64,000 bases of DNA, taken from Gossypium raimondii (Eukaryota > Streptophyta > Magnoliopsida > Malvales > Malvaceae). The notes under the pieces are model-generated. The model made no database searches and was not told the origin of the DNA. It saw nothing but the letters and a program-made list of their open reading frames with translations. The number at the start of each line of letters is the position of its first letter. Positions within the stretch are counted from its first letter, which is position 1. The DNA is taken from contig NC_068566.1 in the NCBI RefSeq assembly GCF_025698545.1, positions 45,363,192-45,427,191 of the forward strand. Direction: 5' to 3'. The translations under genes and the position numbers were made by a program. Shown piece by piece: positions 23,539-36,989 of the stretch.

Positions 23539-26500
23539 TTTTTTTGTTTCACCCACTTAACAACCAAAGATTGAAGCTTTTTTTTCCTCACAATAAACCC
23601 AAGCCAAATGAGTGCATACCAGAGAAAGCTAGAGAATATGATGCCTTTATAGATGGGATAGGGTACAAGGCAACAGTGTATTATTATTTCGGCTCAAAGC
23701 AAAAATGGGTTGTCTTTAATTTCTTTTTCTTTTCTTTTTTTAGTGTTTCTTTTGTCTCCTTGTTTTAATTATTGTATTAATGGTATGAAAATATTCAACA
23801 TGATAAAATATTTTTGTATTTATAATTTATAAGAATGTTGTGGAAAGATGTGGAGGATGTTTTAATTATTGATTTTTATGTTATAATTTGGACTATTCGA
23901 GTTCATGCCATTCTAGAATAGTCGTAATTGAAAATTTTCATTTAGAAATTGCATATAAATACATTTGTCTCAAGATTTTGATTATACAATTGTTATCATT
24001 TCATCAACAACTCGATTATCTTCTTTAAAAATATGTGTAACCTAAATCATTTAGAAATATTAAAAAATTTATTAATAACTCGTAACACAGTTAAGTGGTG
24101 GAACTCCAATGATTATCCCATATCCACCTAGCAATCATAATCCAGAATAAAGGCAAATAAAAAAGTAATAGTGCAAACTGGTTTGATCTGTCTGTTATCA
24201 TTGTGAAGGTAGTATTTGATTGGGCGGTTAATTTGCTTACATCACCGCAATAAATAAACAGTCATTTTATCTAACTGACCGCAACTTCTTTTTTTCCAAT
24301 CCTTTTGGACGGCCGTGATTTGTTTGAGGAAATTGTCGTCACTTTCACAGCATTTTATCGCGGAGAAATAATATAAAATAACAGGGATAAAATTGTCATT
24401 TACGAGAGATCAGCGAAGAGAAAACGGGAAGAAAAATCAAGGAACGGAAAAGAAAATTCGGAGGGGTAGATAGAAGAAATTGTACCGTTTGGGTTACCGT
24501 TGGGGGAAACGGTGAAAGTGACAGACACGTTAGAGTACGCAACGGCAATATATTTAACATGATTCTGAATTATTTTAAAAAGGGTAAAATTAATTTTTGG
24601 ATAATTTTCTCTTACTTAATCTTTAAATTTAGTAATTAATCCTGAAATGGTCTAAATTTTTATCTAAATTAGTCTCAAATTTGGTAATTATCCCTCTAAT
24701 GTATCGAGTTCAAGCCTCGATTTAAGAACAATTATCAAATTAAGGATAAGTGTTTAGTTTAAGCTCTAATATAGGAACAATTATTAAGTTCAGAGGCAAT
24801 TTAGACAAAAAAAAGTTCAGACTCTAATGTAAGAGTTATTGTTAAGTTCGAGTTTATTTTATAATTTGATATCATATATGAAACGATGTAAAACTCCTTA
24901 ATATTTCTACTATTAATTGTTTATTATCAAATTCTTTATGTTTGTTTTACGATCCATATTTAAAATTTATAATTATCCCACTCTCAAATTCGAACATAAA
25001 TTCCCTCTTTAATTAACCATCAACAACCATATCAACTCATCATCTATATATTGGGAAGGTTCATGAATGATGATGAATAGCTTAAATAATTAATTTCGTC
25101 AAAGTTCATTCAATGCCGCAAATTGCAAGCCATGTCCCCAAAACACAGCTAAATCAGCAAAAGACATGGTATGGATATTATTATTCCTTATCTATGTTTT
25201 AAAATTTTTTTAACAATCTCGATTCTGATTATATTTATCCTTTTAAACGTAATAGTTACAATTACTTATTATCACTCTCCAACCCACAAATAAAAATATA
25301 ATACGATTCAGTGCACTCGACAATAATACTCATATCAATTAAGCTAAGACGCAAACGATTATTTTAACATTTATATTATATATTATAATATATAACAAAA
25401 CAAGAAAAGAGGGTCTGGATTTTGGACCACATATCACATATGCCAATGTCATGTCTTCTCATTTTAAATTTGCTTGAACTCTTTTTTCTTTGTTTACTTT
25501 ATATGAAAAAAAGACCAAATTTATAATGCTAAGACAACTCATATTTCATTATAGGTTACCCTCACATCACATGCAGCCGCATTTGCCCCCACCTTCCCCT
25601 CCAAGCTTAGCCCTTTGCCAACTCAAAACATATTTTTCATATAATAAAGCAAATGTATTTCAAAATTTCAACTAGGAGCTTTCTAGTAGTTTTAGAAACC
25701 CAACCAAACCAGCTTTCTTTTTCTTTGACACTTGATATTTGATATGACCGATGTCCATTTTGGTAGCATGTGGATGCTAGGGAGACACGTGTCAACTATT
25801 TATATGTTGTTTTATTTGATTTGAATACGAAGTATTACATTAATTGACACTTATTATAGCGATTCAATCAAATAATTATACAGTTAATTCACATTTAAAT
25901 TTAATATATCTATAAGTAAATTGATGTTTTAGTCATCTATACAATATTACAAACAAAAACAACTTCAAGAAGAATCAAGAAACTCGAGACCTTGGATCTT
26001 TGTAGCCAAATTTTGATGATTGTTTTGCGTGTCTTGAGAATTAGCCAGCACTTAAGTTTTGAGGCAATGGGAGTGTGTCTTGTGACTTCAAGTTTCTGTA
26101 GTCAGTGGTGAAGTTAAAAGGGGCAAGTAGTGATCTTTGATCCCTAAAAATGATAAATTTATCATTTAATCCCTTAAAATTTTATAAAATTACACTTTGA
26201 TCCTTTCAAAATTTATGATTCAAATCACCCCTATTTGTAGCCAAGTTTTGATTACTGTTTTGCATGTCTTGAGAATGAGTTAGTCGCTAGGTTGAAGTAT
26301 GCATGTATATATTGTGTTTTGGTTTTGGGATTATTACTATTATCAAATATCAACTGAATTGGATTCCTTCCCTTTCACGAGCATGCATGACCATGCCTAA
26401 TTTAATATTTATTTGAATATCTCTGGCCTTTGATATGTTTTTAAATGTCTCCTCCATTCAATAATTAATTTCAGCAGAATGCCTAATCATTGATGCATTC

Positions 26501-26974
26501 TTTGTTGGTCCATGATCATTCATTTTTGGAGGGCTCTTTTATATACTTCTTGAGCTGTAATGCCCTGTCCTCACCCCTTCTAGGATTTTTGGTATATTCC
26601 ATATCCATTTTACACTCTATATTCAAAATTTGTTCATGACTGTCCCTTTTAATAATGTCATCTTCAAAGTTTAAACATGTGTTCTCTCTTTAAGAGTGTA
26701 ATGTGACTTTTGTTTTCATTGCTTATATTTGCAACCACGAAATAAAGTTTATTTTCTTCAAATTCAACTATGGAAATACTTGAAAGCAAAATGAAGCAGG
26801 TGGTGGGCTGAAAGATGTCAATTATTTTGGAAGCAATCTTTGAAGCTTATCAAAAGCACACCTTTTTCTTTTTTCGAATGAGACGTTTTAAATTCATAAC
26901 ATGCCTTGTATAGCATTAAAGGGCATTAAGATTTATGCTAAGAGTTAGTTCTCCAATATATAATTACAAGGATC
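23539..26974. other. Intergenic region with PIP1 promoter
   Basis: The PIP1 promoter occupies the first part (TATA box at 23646-23652). Around 24400-24545 a purine-rich, less AT-rich block appears with no open frame. A fragment of the GGGGCAAG/AATTACACTTTGATCC repeat lies near 26100-26240. The last bases before 26975 are the SPPL 3' UTR. I see no gene. Confidence 0.5.
23646..23652 (-). promoter_or_regulatory. TATA box of PIP1
   Basis: CTATAAA on the minus strand lies about 108 bases before the PIP1 start codon, a normal spacing for a plant TATA promoter with a leader of about 75 bases. Confidence 0.55.
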
Positions 26975-29900
26975 TTACTTTTCATCGTTCAACTCTTCGA
27001 TAGTTTGGTGTTCGAGTCGGATATGGGGACAAGGTCTTTCTGGTTCCCCACTTGTCCAGAGAATTCTTAGATCACCTCTCTTTCTTCCTAGGGTCAAAAA
27101 GGTTCCTGCAAGAACAACGAGGCGTTAACTTTACTTCTCAGCCAGTAATAACACGATTCCAGGACCAAGGACGAAGAAAACTGCTTTTCGTAACAAAAAA
27201 TTACCAAGTGTAAAAGGGACAATGTAAAGGAGTGCTGGTTGACCATGTCCATCCATCAAATTTAGTGCAACGTACGTAACAAGAAGACCTGCCACGGGTG
27301 AGAAAGGATTAGAAAACTGTCATTTGCAAACCCCAATTAAAAAACAGCGATGGCAACAAAATGAAGAGAATTTTCGGAACTAATTTTTTCATTCATTTAT
27401 CGAGAAATGAACTATGTTTTCACAGTCTATACATGAAAAAGTATCGGTCCTTTTGTTTTCTGGGACTAGCATGATTTCTTTCTTTTATCATCTCATACCT
27501 AAGCCATAAGCAATCATTGCCCAAACGAAGTAGCCAGCTCGAAGAGACTTGTTTGCCAGCCAATCATACCTGTACCCCCAACTGATTCAAGTAAGTTCTA
27601 AGCAGAATTTGAGAATTCAATGGCCAAAAATGTAAGCTTATATGATTTGAAACTTAGCAGACAATAAAAAAGGTTGTCATTTCTGTCATCACATAACCTT
27701 GGGCAGGAAAACGATACACAAGATAATACATCAAATTGCATTTGTTAGAAGAAGCAGGAAAGGATGATTTCTTCAAAAAGGAAGGTATGAACATTAAGGG
27801 ACAGGTTTGAATAACAGAGCGTTGAAAGGAATAACATATTCTGTAAGTGAAGACAGCAAAATTTCGAACCTGAGTGAAAATGCTACAAGCAATCCAGGTA
27901 AAAGGATATCACCAAATCCTATTATGCTATAACCACCCCATGGATCAAACATTCGTGGGATCTTCAGTAACATCGGAATTCCGTCCTGCCCACTTTTATC
28001 ACCACGAGCAACCTATGGGATAGACACAAGCAGTCGGTGTTGCTTTCTAGCCATTCCATATTTATATATCCTTAATAGTCTAAAGACTAAAACACCCAGA
28101 TTCCGATATGGCACATGAACTAAAGTTGGATGAGGTGGATTACTTACCACGATCATCACGCTTTCATGGAACAACTTCTTTGAAACAAAAACCCAGAAGA
28201 TGTCATATAAGAAAGCACAACTGAGTAGAACTGTTCCCACCTGATACACAAACCAGCTAGATTACTTTAAGCATGCCATATTTTATTACTTTGGACATTC
28301 AAGAAAGAAAATTTTAAGCAATATAAGAGACAGGTTCGTACGATTCTAAAATATAACAAGAAGAGCAAAAGGATTTGAAACGCTACCTTGAGATTAGGAA
28401 CATGGACAATTTGCAGAACTGTGATTATCAATGCAATTCCCTGAAAAGAAAAAAAATTATAAAGTCGAACTCCGCAATGTAATTCTTAATGTGGTATTCT
28501 AATACATGATGAATGAGATAGTTCCATCAATGACCAGTTAACAAAAAACATGGCTTGACAGAAAACAAAAAGGATTTCCATCAAGAACCCAGAAGCAAAA
28601 AAGGTACCCATCCATTAGTTGAAACAGAAGCTTGTTCAAAATTCACTCTTTTCCATTAATGGAAAAGAAAAATGTTGCTGAAAAAGATAAGGTATAAAGA
28701 CTGTATTAAGATGGGCACATTCAAATATTGAAGCACATAGATATTGCTTTAGTGTAGCAACTAGTGAAAGTCGAAAAAGTTTAGGCGAAAAAAAAGGGAC
28801 ATAGTAGTTTACAATAAAGCAACTTAGATAATCCCAAATGTATTAGGACAGTAAACAAGATAGTACATCCTTACGAGTATATCTTGACCTATCCAAGCAA
28901 AGGAAACATTGCGGTAAACAGCCCAAACAACAGCAAACGCAATGCAGAAGGGGGAAACAGCCAATGTAAGGTATGAGACAGCTCCAAACAAAGGAATTTT
29001 AACGTATGATTCTGCAATGCGCTTGAACCACCTGTAAGAAATAAATTCACAACATTGAAAAGATGAATTAATTCCCTTAATTGATGAAGGTTATAAAACT
29101 GAAGAATGGTATTTATCTAGGATCAAAAAGGAAATTAAATTCCTAGGCATCCATGGCAACAAATGTAAGAACATATTTCTTCATATATTGCTGAAAGCTG
29201 GAACTATTATGAAAAAAAAAAGGGGTTTTAAATTAGATCCTTTTGTTTAACTTCTCATAATTCTTTGATGGTTATCATGTAGAGAATAAAATAACAATAC
29301 ATGCTAAGCAATAAATTTACAAAAATCAGTCAACAAATACCCAAAAGTTTACATGCAGGCGTGGCATGTGTTTAAATGCAAACTTCTCATAACATACTGA
29401 ACTCATACTAAGAAATTCATGAGTACCTTGACAATAAAGCAACCAAGCAAGTTTGAAGGCCCTGCACATAAATTAAATTCTGAGTTACATGCTACTACAT
29501 TGAAATATATGGAACAATTGAGGAAAAGAACCGGTAATGTTCATAGAAACATGTTTAGTATGCAAAACTATAACATGAATTAAGAGAAGCGGCATATGCA
29601 TACATGCATGTATGAATAAATAATTACTTGGAATCACACATAAAAATAAGTTGTACCTCCACACCACCTATGCAGAAAAGAACCACCAAGAGCTCCACAA
29701 ACCAATATGCCATAAGTTTGTAAAGCATAATCAAGAAGCAAGATGCAAAAACAACAAATAAGACAGCTGATGTGGTGTTGATATTCAAAAGGCCACCGGA
29801 ACCGACATGCCTGGTATCTGGAATTTCATCTAAAGGATCCTGCATTGACAAGCTACAATCCACAAATTAATAAGCATAATATAGCTGTAAATAAACAGAT

Positions 29901-31506
29901 AAAACTCTAAATATGCTGGAGGGAAATACATAATAAATCAACTGCATGTGACCTTTAATAGTTTGTCATGTTCAATAACAGCTTCTCTAGCACTCCATGC
30001 AGACCAATATGAAGCACACAATATGGTACCAACCGCCATCAACCATAGAAACACTTCAGCTATGTCCACTAGAGGTCGTTTTGGAGAGTAAAGCTGTACA
30101 GACACTGCAAAAGTTCAAAGCATTCAGAAAGATATCACGTATAGGTCATGGTAGGGCAATCATATATGCAGATGACAAAATTTAATAAAACAAATATTAG
30201 AGTAGAAGCTTACCCGATGAATTACTTGTCAGCATTTTCTCTAAGCTCACACCAGCATCTTGTGGGAGCATGACAGTAGGTATGTGTATATCTAGATCAG
30301 TTTCATCAGGATCACATACCATCTTATAAAGTTCTGCACGAGAAGAAACAAGCTTGACCTTTAGCAATGCACATGTACTCCAATATCTTTCTAGGTCAAA
30401 CTATTTATAGAAAAATAATTTAAGAAGTTACCATCAATCTCATACTGTTTCACGGGAACCCAAAACGATAAACTTCAGAGTAATGACAAAGACACTCAGG
30501 TTATTTATCAACAATGCATTTGAAAACCTCGACTACTTAACACATGCATCAAGTAACTATAGGAAACATTATTACCTTTTTGGTTATTTATAATGAGGAG
30601 AGCAGAAGCATTAGCTGCCTGTGCATTATTTGCCTTGGTAGTGAATTTGCAGTGACCTCGGTCCACCATAATGACATCATTATCAAGCTAAAAACATCAA
30701 AGTTATGCATTCATACTTGCTTGTTGTGCATGATCATACATACATGTAAAAGAGTATTTCAATAGCCAAATAATCAAACCTTATTCTTCGGGTGGCTACA
30801 ACAATCACGAGGGTCAGAAAGAACGAGGCGTCTTTGATTTGCATTTTTCTCCTTTGACACTATAGCAGTACCAAATCTAGCACCAACACCAACAAACTCA
30901 GCATCCTCTATGCCATTAACCCAAGTTTGAACTTTGACCTAAAAAAGTCATGATTAATTGACAATTAAACTCAACAAGATGCAATGGAGTCCTAAAACAA
31001 AATGACAGAAAGGGCAGGTAATCCTATATGTTATCACCATGAATCATCAAGTAAGTAGCCATTATTATTTATCACAATTCCTTACTCAAAAAATGAAAAT
31101 TTTATAAACTAAACCACTTATATAAGCAGTAACTATCTATCTAGATATACAATATACCACTCAACAAATTTATCAAACTGAAGCCAGTCTAGACAAATTT
31201 GAGTCTTCAATAAACTAAATTAGTTCTAAAGAAACAAGATTTAAGAGTTTACTACTACCAAACTCAATTAAAAAGGAATAAAAAAACAAGAATTTAAGCA
31301 AAACCCAATTGAGAAAATCAAGAAACAGGATTGGGTAAAATACAAAGAAGGATGCTTACAAGAACGAAGTCGTTCTCACAACCAGGCTTCTTGGGAGCTG
31401 AATCATCGTCGTGTACTATATCACCGGCGGTGACGGAACATGGGTGACAGACAAGTGAAATTAGAGCTGATACTAAGATTACTTTGCAAAGACTTTGCAA
31501 ATCCAT
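26975..31506 (-). CDS. SPPL: Signal peptide peptidase-like intramembrane aspartyl protease with PA domain
   Basis: Fourteen exons: 31506-31360, 30938-30780, 30687-30576, 30333-30214, 30104-29953, 29839-29657, 29461-29427, 29031-28875, 28440-28387, 28240-28148, 28012-27870, 27569-27499, 27288-27205, 27105-26975. They total 1641 bases, 546 residues. All borders are GT-AG and every phase closes. An N-terminal signal peptide (about residues 1-27) is followed by a lumenal PA domain (about 60-170, including [13 protein letters not shown]) and nine hydrophobic segments. Catalytic motifs are [10 protein letters not shown] (YD) and GFGDILLPG (GxGD), and the PAL box is in [10 protein letters not shown]. 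The C-terminal tail ends in EELNDEK. This matches the plant PA-containing SPPL group (SPPL2/4/5 type), which cuts type II membrane segments in late endomembranes. The exact orthologue number is not assigned. Confidence 0.96.
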
Positions 31507-32465
31507 TAATGGGCGATTTCAATCTTCTTCTTCTTCTTCCTACTAATTCTACTTGTTATCATTCAACTTCAAGGGGACCCTTTTGAAAGTTCCCTTTATT
31601 TCTGTGCATCACTTAAATGTTTGGGCTTTGTTCCATAAAAATTTAAGAAAAATAAATAAAATAATGAAACAAATGCCATAAGCAAGGCAACTGTCAAAGC
31701 CTCAAAGCCAAATGGTCCACCTAACTGAAAGCTTGTGAAAACAGACCCGACGTCGTTCTTCGTTTATTAGCTAATGGGCACAATTTGCAACCTACAGACA
31801 AATTAATATTAATATTTTATTTTTATTTTTATTTTTATCAAACTTATATTAACATCTTTATCGTTACCACGAGTTTATCAAACACTAATTCAATTAAAAT
31901 TTATTAAAAATATTATTTTATATACAAAATAAATTATTTATTACAAGGTTGTTTTTGTATTTTTATAATTTTATATGAAATCAATAAAATTCAATCATAA
32001 TGATATTTAAAATTTTAAACTCGGTTAAATTTAACGGTCAAAATCTCAATTTTTTTATAAAATTTAAAATATATTTATTAACTCATAATCTAATAACCCA
32101 CTTAAATAAAAACAAAATTTTTATGACATAAAAAATGATAATGAAATTATAAACAAGATATAATTTATTTTAATTAGTGACTTTTAGTTATTTTAATTAA
32201 ATATTTTGTATAAAATATTTAAAATAAAATATCATTATAATAATATTGATTTTTTAAAATAATTTTTAAATTATTTTTCAATATAGTTGATATTTAATTA
32301 ACTTGTGACGTTAATTTAATTAATATTTAATTAATTTCTCACATCAATTTAATCAAATATTTAAGGTTGACTGAATCTTAACTCACACGACATAGGTGGG
32401 AGCATACTTTTCACCTCTTGTTTAAGGGTAGGAAGGAGTTATGAAAAAATATATAATATTTAAGG

Positions 32466-32703
32466 AAAAACTACACTAGTAGCCAACGAACTATTAGTAT
32501 TTCTTTTATCACTTAACTATAAAAAATTACAAAATGGTCACTCAACTATTCAATTTTATCTTTTTTATCACCGACTAATTAATATAAAAATAGAAACACC
32601 CAAAATTTAATATAGTTAGAGGATCAAAAGATAAAATTAAATAGTTGAATGACCATTTTATAATTTTTTATAATTAAATAATAAAATAATTAATATAATT
32701 TAC
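32466..32703. repeat. Small foldback MITE
   Basis: The left arm ACTCAACTATTCAATTTTAT pairs with ATAAAATTAAATAGTTGAAT on the right, and AAAAAATTACAAAATGGTCA pairs with TGACCATTTTATAATTTTTT. It is non-coding. Related half-arms occur near 47770 and 61440. Confidence 0.6.
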
Positions 32704-33006
32704 CTAAAATTTAAAGTCTTCCATTGTAATCACCTGCCTTAGTCCAACCTTTTTTTTCAAAAAATAAAGTAGTGAGTAATTGGGTGTCTTTTAGTATTCT
32801 GTGGTCTCACCTTACATCATGAGTGTTTCTTGCACATTTTGCCCATTTCTCAAATTGCATATCAAACAAGGAAATTTGCCTATATTTTGTAAAGGAGTCA
32901 TTTATCTTTTCATTTTCTACTAAAAACTTTTCTTAAATGTCTTTTTAAAAAATTATTTTTAATGTTATTTCGGCAAAAAAGAAAAAAATTAAAATATACT
33001 GTCAAT

Positions 33007-33529
33007 TAGACCTATTCATGGATTGGGTTACTCGCCTAGGCCCAAAGGTCTGTCAAAATTTGAGTGGATTTGAGCAAAAATATTAGTCTGAAAAATAAAA
33101 TTGGGCAAAAAAATTAGGCCCGTTTAAAATATGGGTTGGGCACGACCCGACCCGTTTTAAGTTTATAATATTTTATATTATGTTATTTTTATATATTATG
33201 TAATTTAGAACACGTTAAAAAATAAACATATACTAAATATATAATACTACTCTAATGTAAATATTAAAATAATATTAAGATGACTATATAAAAATTTTCA
33301 ATAAATAAAAAATGTATACAATTACTAAATATTAAAATAATATAATATAATTTTTTTTAATTTTAAAAAATAATATGGGCGGGCCTAAAATGGGCTTGGT
33401 TAATATTTTGTAAATATTGGCAAGTTTGGGCAAAATTTTAAGCTCAGATTTGGGGTCAGGCCGAACTTGGACAAGCATAAAGTATATTAATATCATGCTT
33501 AGACCCGCCCCAACCCCTGAGTACCTCTA
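33007..33529. mobile_element. hAT-type MITE, family H, copy C
   Basis: The ends are TAGACCTATTCATGGATTGGG on the left (first 17 bases clearest) and CCCTGAGTACCTCTA on the right. The terminal TAG.G fits the hAT consensus. The flanks CTGTCAAT (32999-33006) and CGGTCAAT (33530-33537) agree in seven of eight bases, as an 8-bp hAT target duplication should. The interior shares CCCGACCCG, GGCGGGCC and an AT-rich core with the other copies. There is no transposase. Confidence 0.7.
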
Positions 33530-34398
33530 CGGTCAATCCTTATGCTTTAAAATTTTTAAAATTTAGTCCCGATAGTTAAAAAAAGTTAAAATTATATCCT
33601 CTTATCTTTTTTTATTTAAAATCTTACTTCAATCATTAATATCGTTATTATTTTTCAGCAAAATTTGTCAATTTATCATATTAATTAAACTGTCCTCATA
33701 TAAACGCATCAAATTGATCAATTTCGACGAAAAATATTAATGATGTTAATAATTAAACTACCATTTTAAAATACGAACAATATATTTTGAACAAACAAAT
33801 TTAATAAATAGATATTTTCTTCCTTATAATCTTCTCACGAATAGTACCCATCCGAGATTTGAGCACATAAAGTTTGGTGAATGTACTTAAGAAATCCTTC
33901 TATTATAGGAATTGTAATAAATTAATCTCTTTAATCTTAAATGGATCAATTTAATCTCTTTACTATTAAAAAGAATTAATAAGGTTAAATTGGAATATAA
34001 TTAACATTTATTGTTTTAAAAATTGACATGAATTTTTTCATTTACAGTTCAACTCTAAACAACGGTAAATATTAACTCATTAAAATTTAATCTTATTTTA
34101 TTCTTTTTACTAATATAGGGACTAAATTGATCATTTATTAATTTGGTGCAGTCCCTGTAGTAGAGAGACGTACCAAGTACATTTATCCACTAAAATTTCT
34201 ATTTTAGATATGAGAATATGTGCAAAAATTATTCATTATTCATTCTATCTTTTATTATTATTGAAAATTAAGGATTTGCCATTGACGTCCAATTACAAAG
34301 TACCATTTCAAGAATCTAACCAAATTGAACTATATTAATGGAATACTTTTTTATGGAAAAAAAAAAAAGACCAGAAAATCAATGTTGTTGCTGTTGAG

Positions 34399-35403
34399 CT
34401 ACTGTCTGAAAAGATTACCATCTTTGATGTTTTGCATCTGATATGACATGAAGCAATGGTGATTGTTTGATGCAATAAGCTGTGATAAATTATAGCTTCC
34501 TCCTCCATTATTCATCATCAAACTCACTGCTTTCCCATTATCCTTTGTAACACACTGTGGATTCATGCTTGAACCAACAACATCAATGGCTTGATGAAAT
34601 GGGACTCCAAATCCACTTCCAATACTTGAACTTGAGGGACTAGTTTGATTAATGGAACCCATATTTTTGGACGCCATTAATGCTTGAAATGATCCTTGAT
34701 TAGGTGACATGTAGTTATAGAGTGAAGAAGCATCAAGCCCTTGATTTGTAACAATGGGCTCAGTTGGTTGACCTGAAAGACTATGTAGGAAATTCCGAGC
34801 AACCGATGATCCAAACTTGTCTCCGTTAGTACCGTTCATTTTGCCTTGACCTTCGGCTACTTGATGGTGGCAATTGTTACGATCAACCGCCTTTTTGCCT
34901 TTCGTAGTGCCTTTTTGAGCTTCTATTGCCAATATAAAACTCTTATGACCTTGCAACTCGTTTACTTGTCCGGACTCGACTCGATCTCTCGATAAGTTCA
35001 TACGGTGTTGGACTTGGATACTTTTCTCTATGTTATTCGGATGTTTTTCGTGTTGATCTTCCACTTTCTTAGCCTTTTTCATTCCTCCGTGACCCCGTTT
35101 TCGTTTCTTCGGTTCGGGACGAGTATAATCCGATATCAATTTCCTCATTTCCTCCAACATCCATTTCAATAAATCTTGTTTTGTAACTTTAAGATCCTTC
35201 AATAAAGATTCCATCAAGTTTTTAAGTTCATCCAATGGATCAGCAACATGATCACTTGTTTCATTCCTATTTAAATCAACTCCTTCCCTGGTTTTACATC
35301 TCTTGGCATTCCCAATCGATTTCATATCGTCAAACGAAGAATCGAGGCCGTCACCTTCATTCCTCCGTAACTCCCACCTTTGTTGAAATCCCAATTCTCC
35401 CAT
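34399..35403 (-). CDS. Unrecognised single-exon basic, probably nuclear protein
   Basis: An intact 334-codon frame begins at a true ATG (35403). I do not recognise the family. Residues about 55-92 (DPLDELKNLMESLLKDLKV, then LLKWMLEEMRKLI) look like an amphipathic coiled coil. It is followed by a strong bipartite-like basic cluster (PKKRKRG and KKAKK near 97-112) that suggests nuclear entry. The C-terminal half is low in charge and rich in Ser, Asn, Gly and Gln, like a disordered or transactivation-like tail. The length and clean frame argue for a real gene. It could be the main exon of a larger gene, since I cannot exclude further exons upstream. A poly(A) tract directly precedes the start at 35425-35440 (plus-strand coordinates). 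Confidence 0.7.
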   Translation of the reverse strand: MGELGFQQRWELRRNEGDGLDSSFDDMKSIGNAKRCKTREGVDLNRNETSDHVADPLDELKNLMESLLKDLKVTKQDLLKWMLEEMRKLISDYTRPEPKKRKRGHGGMKKAKKVEDQHEKHPNNIEKSIQVQHRMNLSRDRVESGQVNELQGHKSFILAIEAQKGTTKGKKAVDRNNCHHQVAEGQGKMNGTNGDKFGSSVARNFLHSLSGQPTEPIVTNQGLDASSLYNYMSPNQGSFQALMASKNMGSINQTSPSSSSIGSGFGVPFHQAIDVVGSSMNPQCVTKDNGKAVSLMMNNGGGSYNLSQLIASNNHHCFMSYQMQNIKDGNLFRQ

Positions 35404-36029
35404 TGATGCTTATCAAGAAGATCCAAAAAAAAAAAAAAAATCAAATGAACTTTTACAAAATGGTCCACAACTGAACTCAATACAAAGAAGAGATGAAACC
35501 TAGAATTTAAAACAAATAGAACGTATAATTAGAAGGTAATCAAAGCAAAATAGTTGGCTTTTTTTGTTGTCTTTTGATATGTTATGAATTACAAGATTTG
35601 CTTCTCTGTATAGTCCCATTAATTCCATTTTACAGTTTTTTGTGTGAAATAAATGGATAATTCATACCCATGATTTCACTTAACTGCCAAGTATGTAAGG
35701 ATTTTTCCCTTAACAAGAAAATTTTGCTTTGGTTACCTTCTAAAGTCCTTTTGGATGGGCAGTACATTTACCCGCAGTTAGTATATCTTATAATTTGAAT
35801 TTCATTTTTGTCGAGATTAGATTGAGTTGATTAAAGAATATCTTGTAGATCTCGTTATCTAATCTTATCTTTATTAGAATATTTGTAGTCTTTTTTAGAA
35901 GACTATTTTGGTGGGAATTTGATTGTAATTGATATATATATATATATATATTAGCAAACAAACCTACCTTCTTATTTTAAAGATAATAACAATTACACAT
36001 TAACCATAGTACCCTAAGCTAGAGGAAGA
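35404..36029. other. Intergenic stretch with an AT microsatellite
   Basis: It contains the upstream region of the gene at 34399-35403 and a perfect (TA)n run at about 35931-35951. No gene is seen. Confidence 0.5.
35931..35951. repeat. (TA)n microsatellite
   Basis: An uninterrupted run of TA dinucleotides follows ATTGA. It is a simple repeat, likely length-variable between individuals. Confidence 0.9.
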
Positions 36030-36475
36030 ATTCGCTCTTCCTAATTGATCCGCTACCACTAAATGTATATCCTGAAAAACATGTGGACCAATAGGAAATT
36101 GCTTCATCAATCCGGCAATGTGCAATCGTATTAGCCTCCCTTGAGACATATTGGATCACTACCCTCCATTGTCTTCGACAGAGTTCAATAATTCTTATAG
36201 CTAAATCTCTATTCAGTTGGCCTTGAAAACTACTATGAATGGATTCAATAGCAAGAACACAATTCGTTTCTACGATGACATTTTTCCATTTTGCCTTTTA
36301 TGCAAACTGGAGGCTATCATAAATAGCCCACAACTCAGCTTGCTCAACATTACTTCTCCCAATGTTTCTTTCGATTCCCAAAGCCATTTACTGCATTCAT
36401 CCCTAGCCACAGCAGCCGAAGATGCTAGCCCCAAATAAGGATTACGTGCCCCATCTGTATTCAATTTAATCAATC
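36030..36475 (-). mobile_element. LINE-type RNase H domain remnant
   Basis: Reading the minus strand from 36473 gives MIKLNTDGARNPYLGLASS with RDECSKWLW. After a frame change near 36290 it continues as VIVETNCVLAIESIH, RQWRVVIQYVSREANTIAH. This is the RNase H fold used by plant non-LTR elements (TDGA, the ETNC Glu, and the REANTIAH end). The start of the domain and the reverse transcriptase are missing, so it is a truncated, frameshifted fragment. It may also be a domesticated RNase H-like gene piece, but I see no intact frame. Confidence 0.7.
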
Positions 36476-36479
36476 TACG

Positions 36480-36989
36480 TTAAGCTTGTTTAGTTAGATG
36501 ATACAAGAGTTAGCACTTATATTTTGTTCAGTAAGAAATTTGTTTGAAAGTGCATTTTTGTTAGACCAAGCATCGATGGTTAGAGAAATCTCAAGGACAA
36601 TCAAAAATAAAAAATCCTAACAAATAAGATCATATAAACACAAATTAAGAAAGTTTTTTTTTTGTAAATAAAGCACAAATAGAGTGATAAATTGTTGTTT
36701 GTTGGCATCATACACTAGGTTTCAAGTCATATGTCACTCATTCCCTTTTCCTAAATTTGTATTGGAAAAATAAACTTTAAAGATCAAGCTTTTAATTTTT
36801 TTTACATTTAATGCAATAATTTTATTAAATTTAGTAAAACTTAATACATTTGTTATATTTATATATCATGCTAACCCATGCTAGATTAACACTTTTTAGA
36901 GGAGATTTTCTCTTTCTTACATGTCAAGAAAGAAGAATTTTTTTTGTAGACTTTAGTAGAACTAAGAGTTAGTTCTAACACTTGGCTTC
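36480..36989. other. Intergenic stretch
   Basis: AT-rich DNA between the RNase H remnant and the pectate lyase remnant. Nothing is recognisable apart from T and A homopolymers. Confidence 0.4.

Larger units (their letters stand above)
31507..34398. other. AT-rich intergenic region with MITEs
   Basis: The SPPL leader and promoter lie in the first few hundred bases. A small foldback is at about 32466-32703 and a hAT-type MITE at 33007-33529. The remainder is very AT-rich (31800-32400 especially) with no gene. The last 50-80 bases are the probable 3' UTR of the gene at 34399-35403. Confidence 0.5.

Noticed and set aside
24380-24545. GC-richer block upstream of PIP1 that might be a small exon or leader of another gene
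   Set aside because: It has no open frame of useful length and no convincing splice sites; it may be promoter DNA only.
27001-31560. Possible tRNA or other RNA genes in the SPPL introns
   Set aside because: No A/B-box pair or cloverleaf pattern was found by eye; the introns look ordinary.
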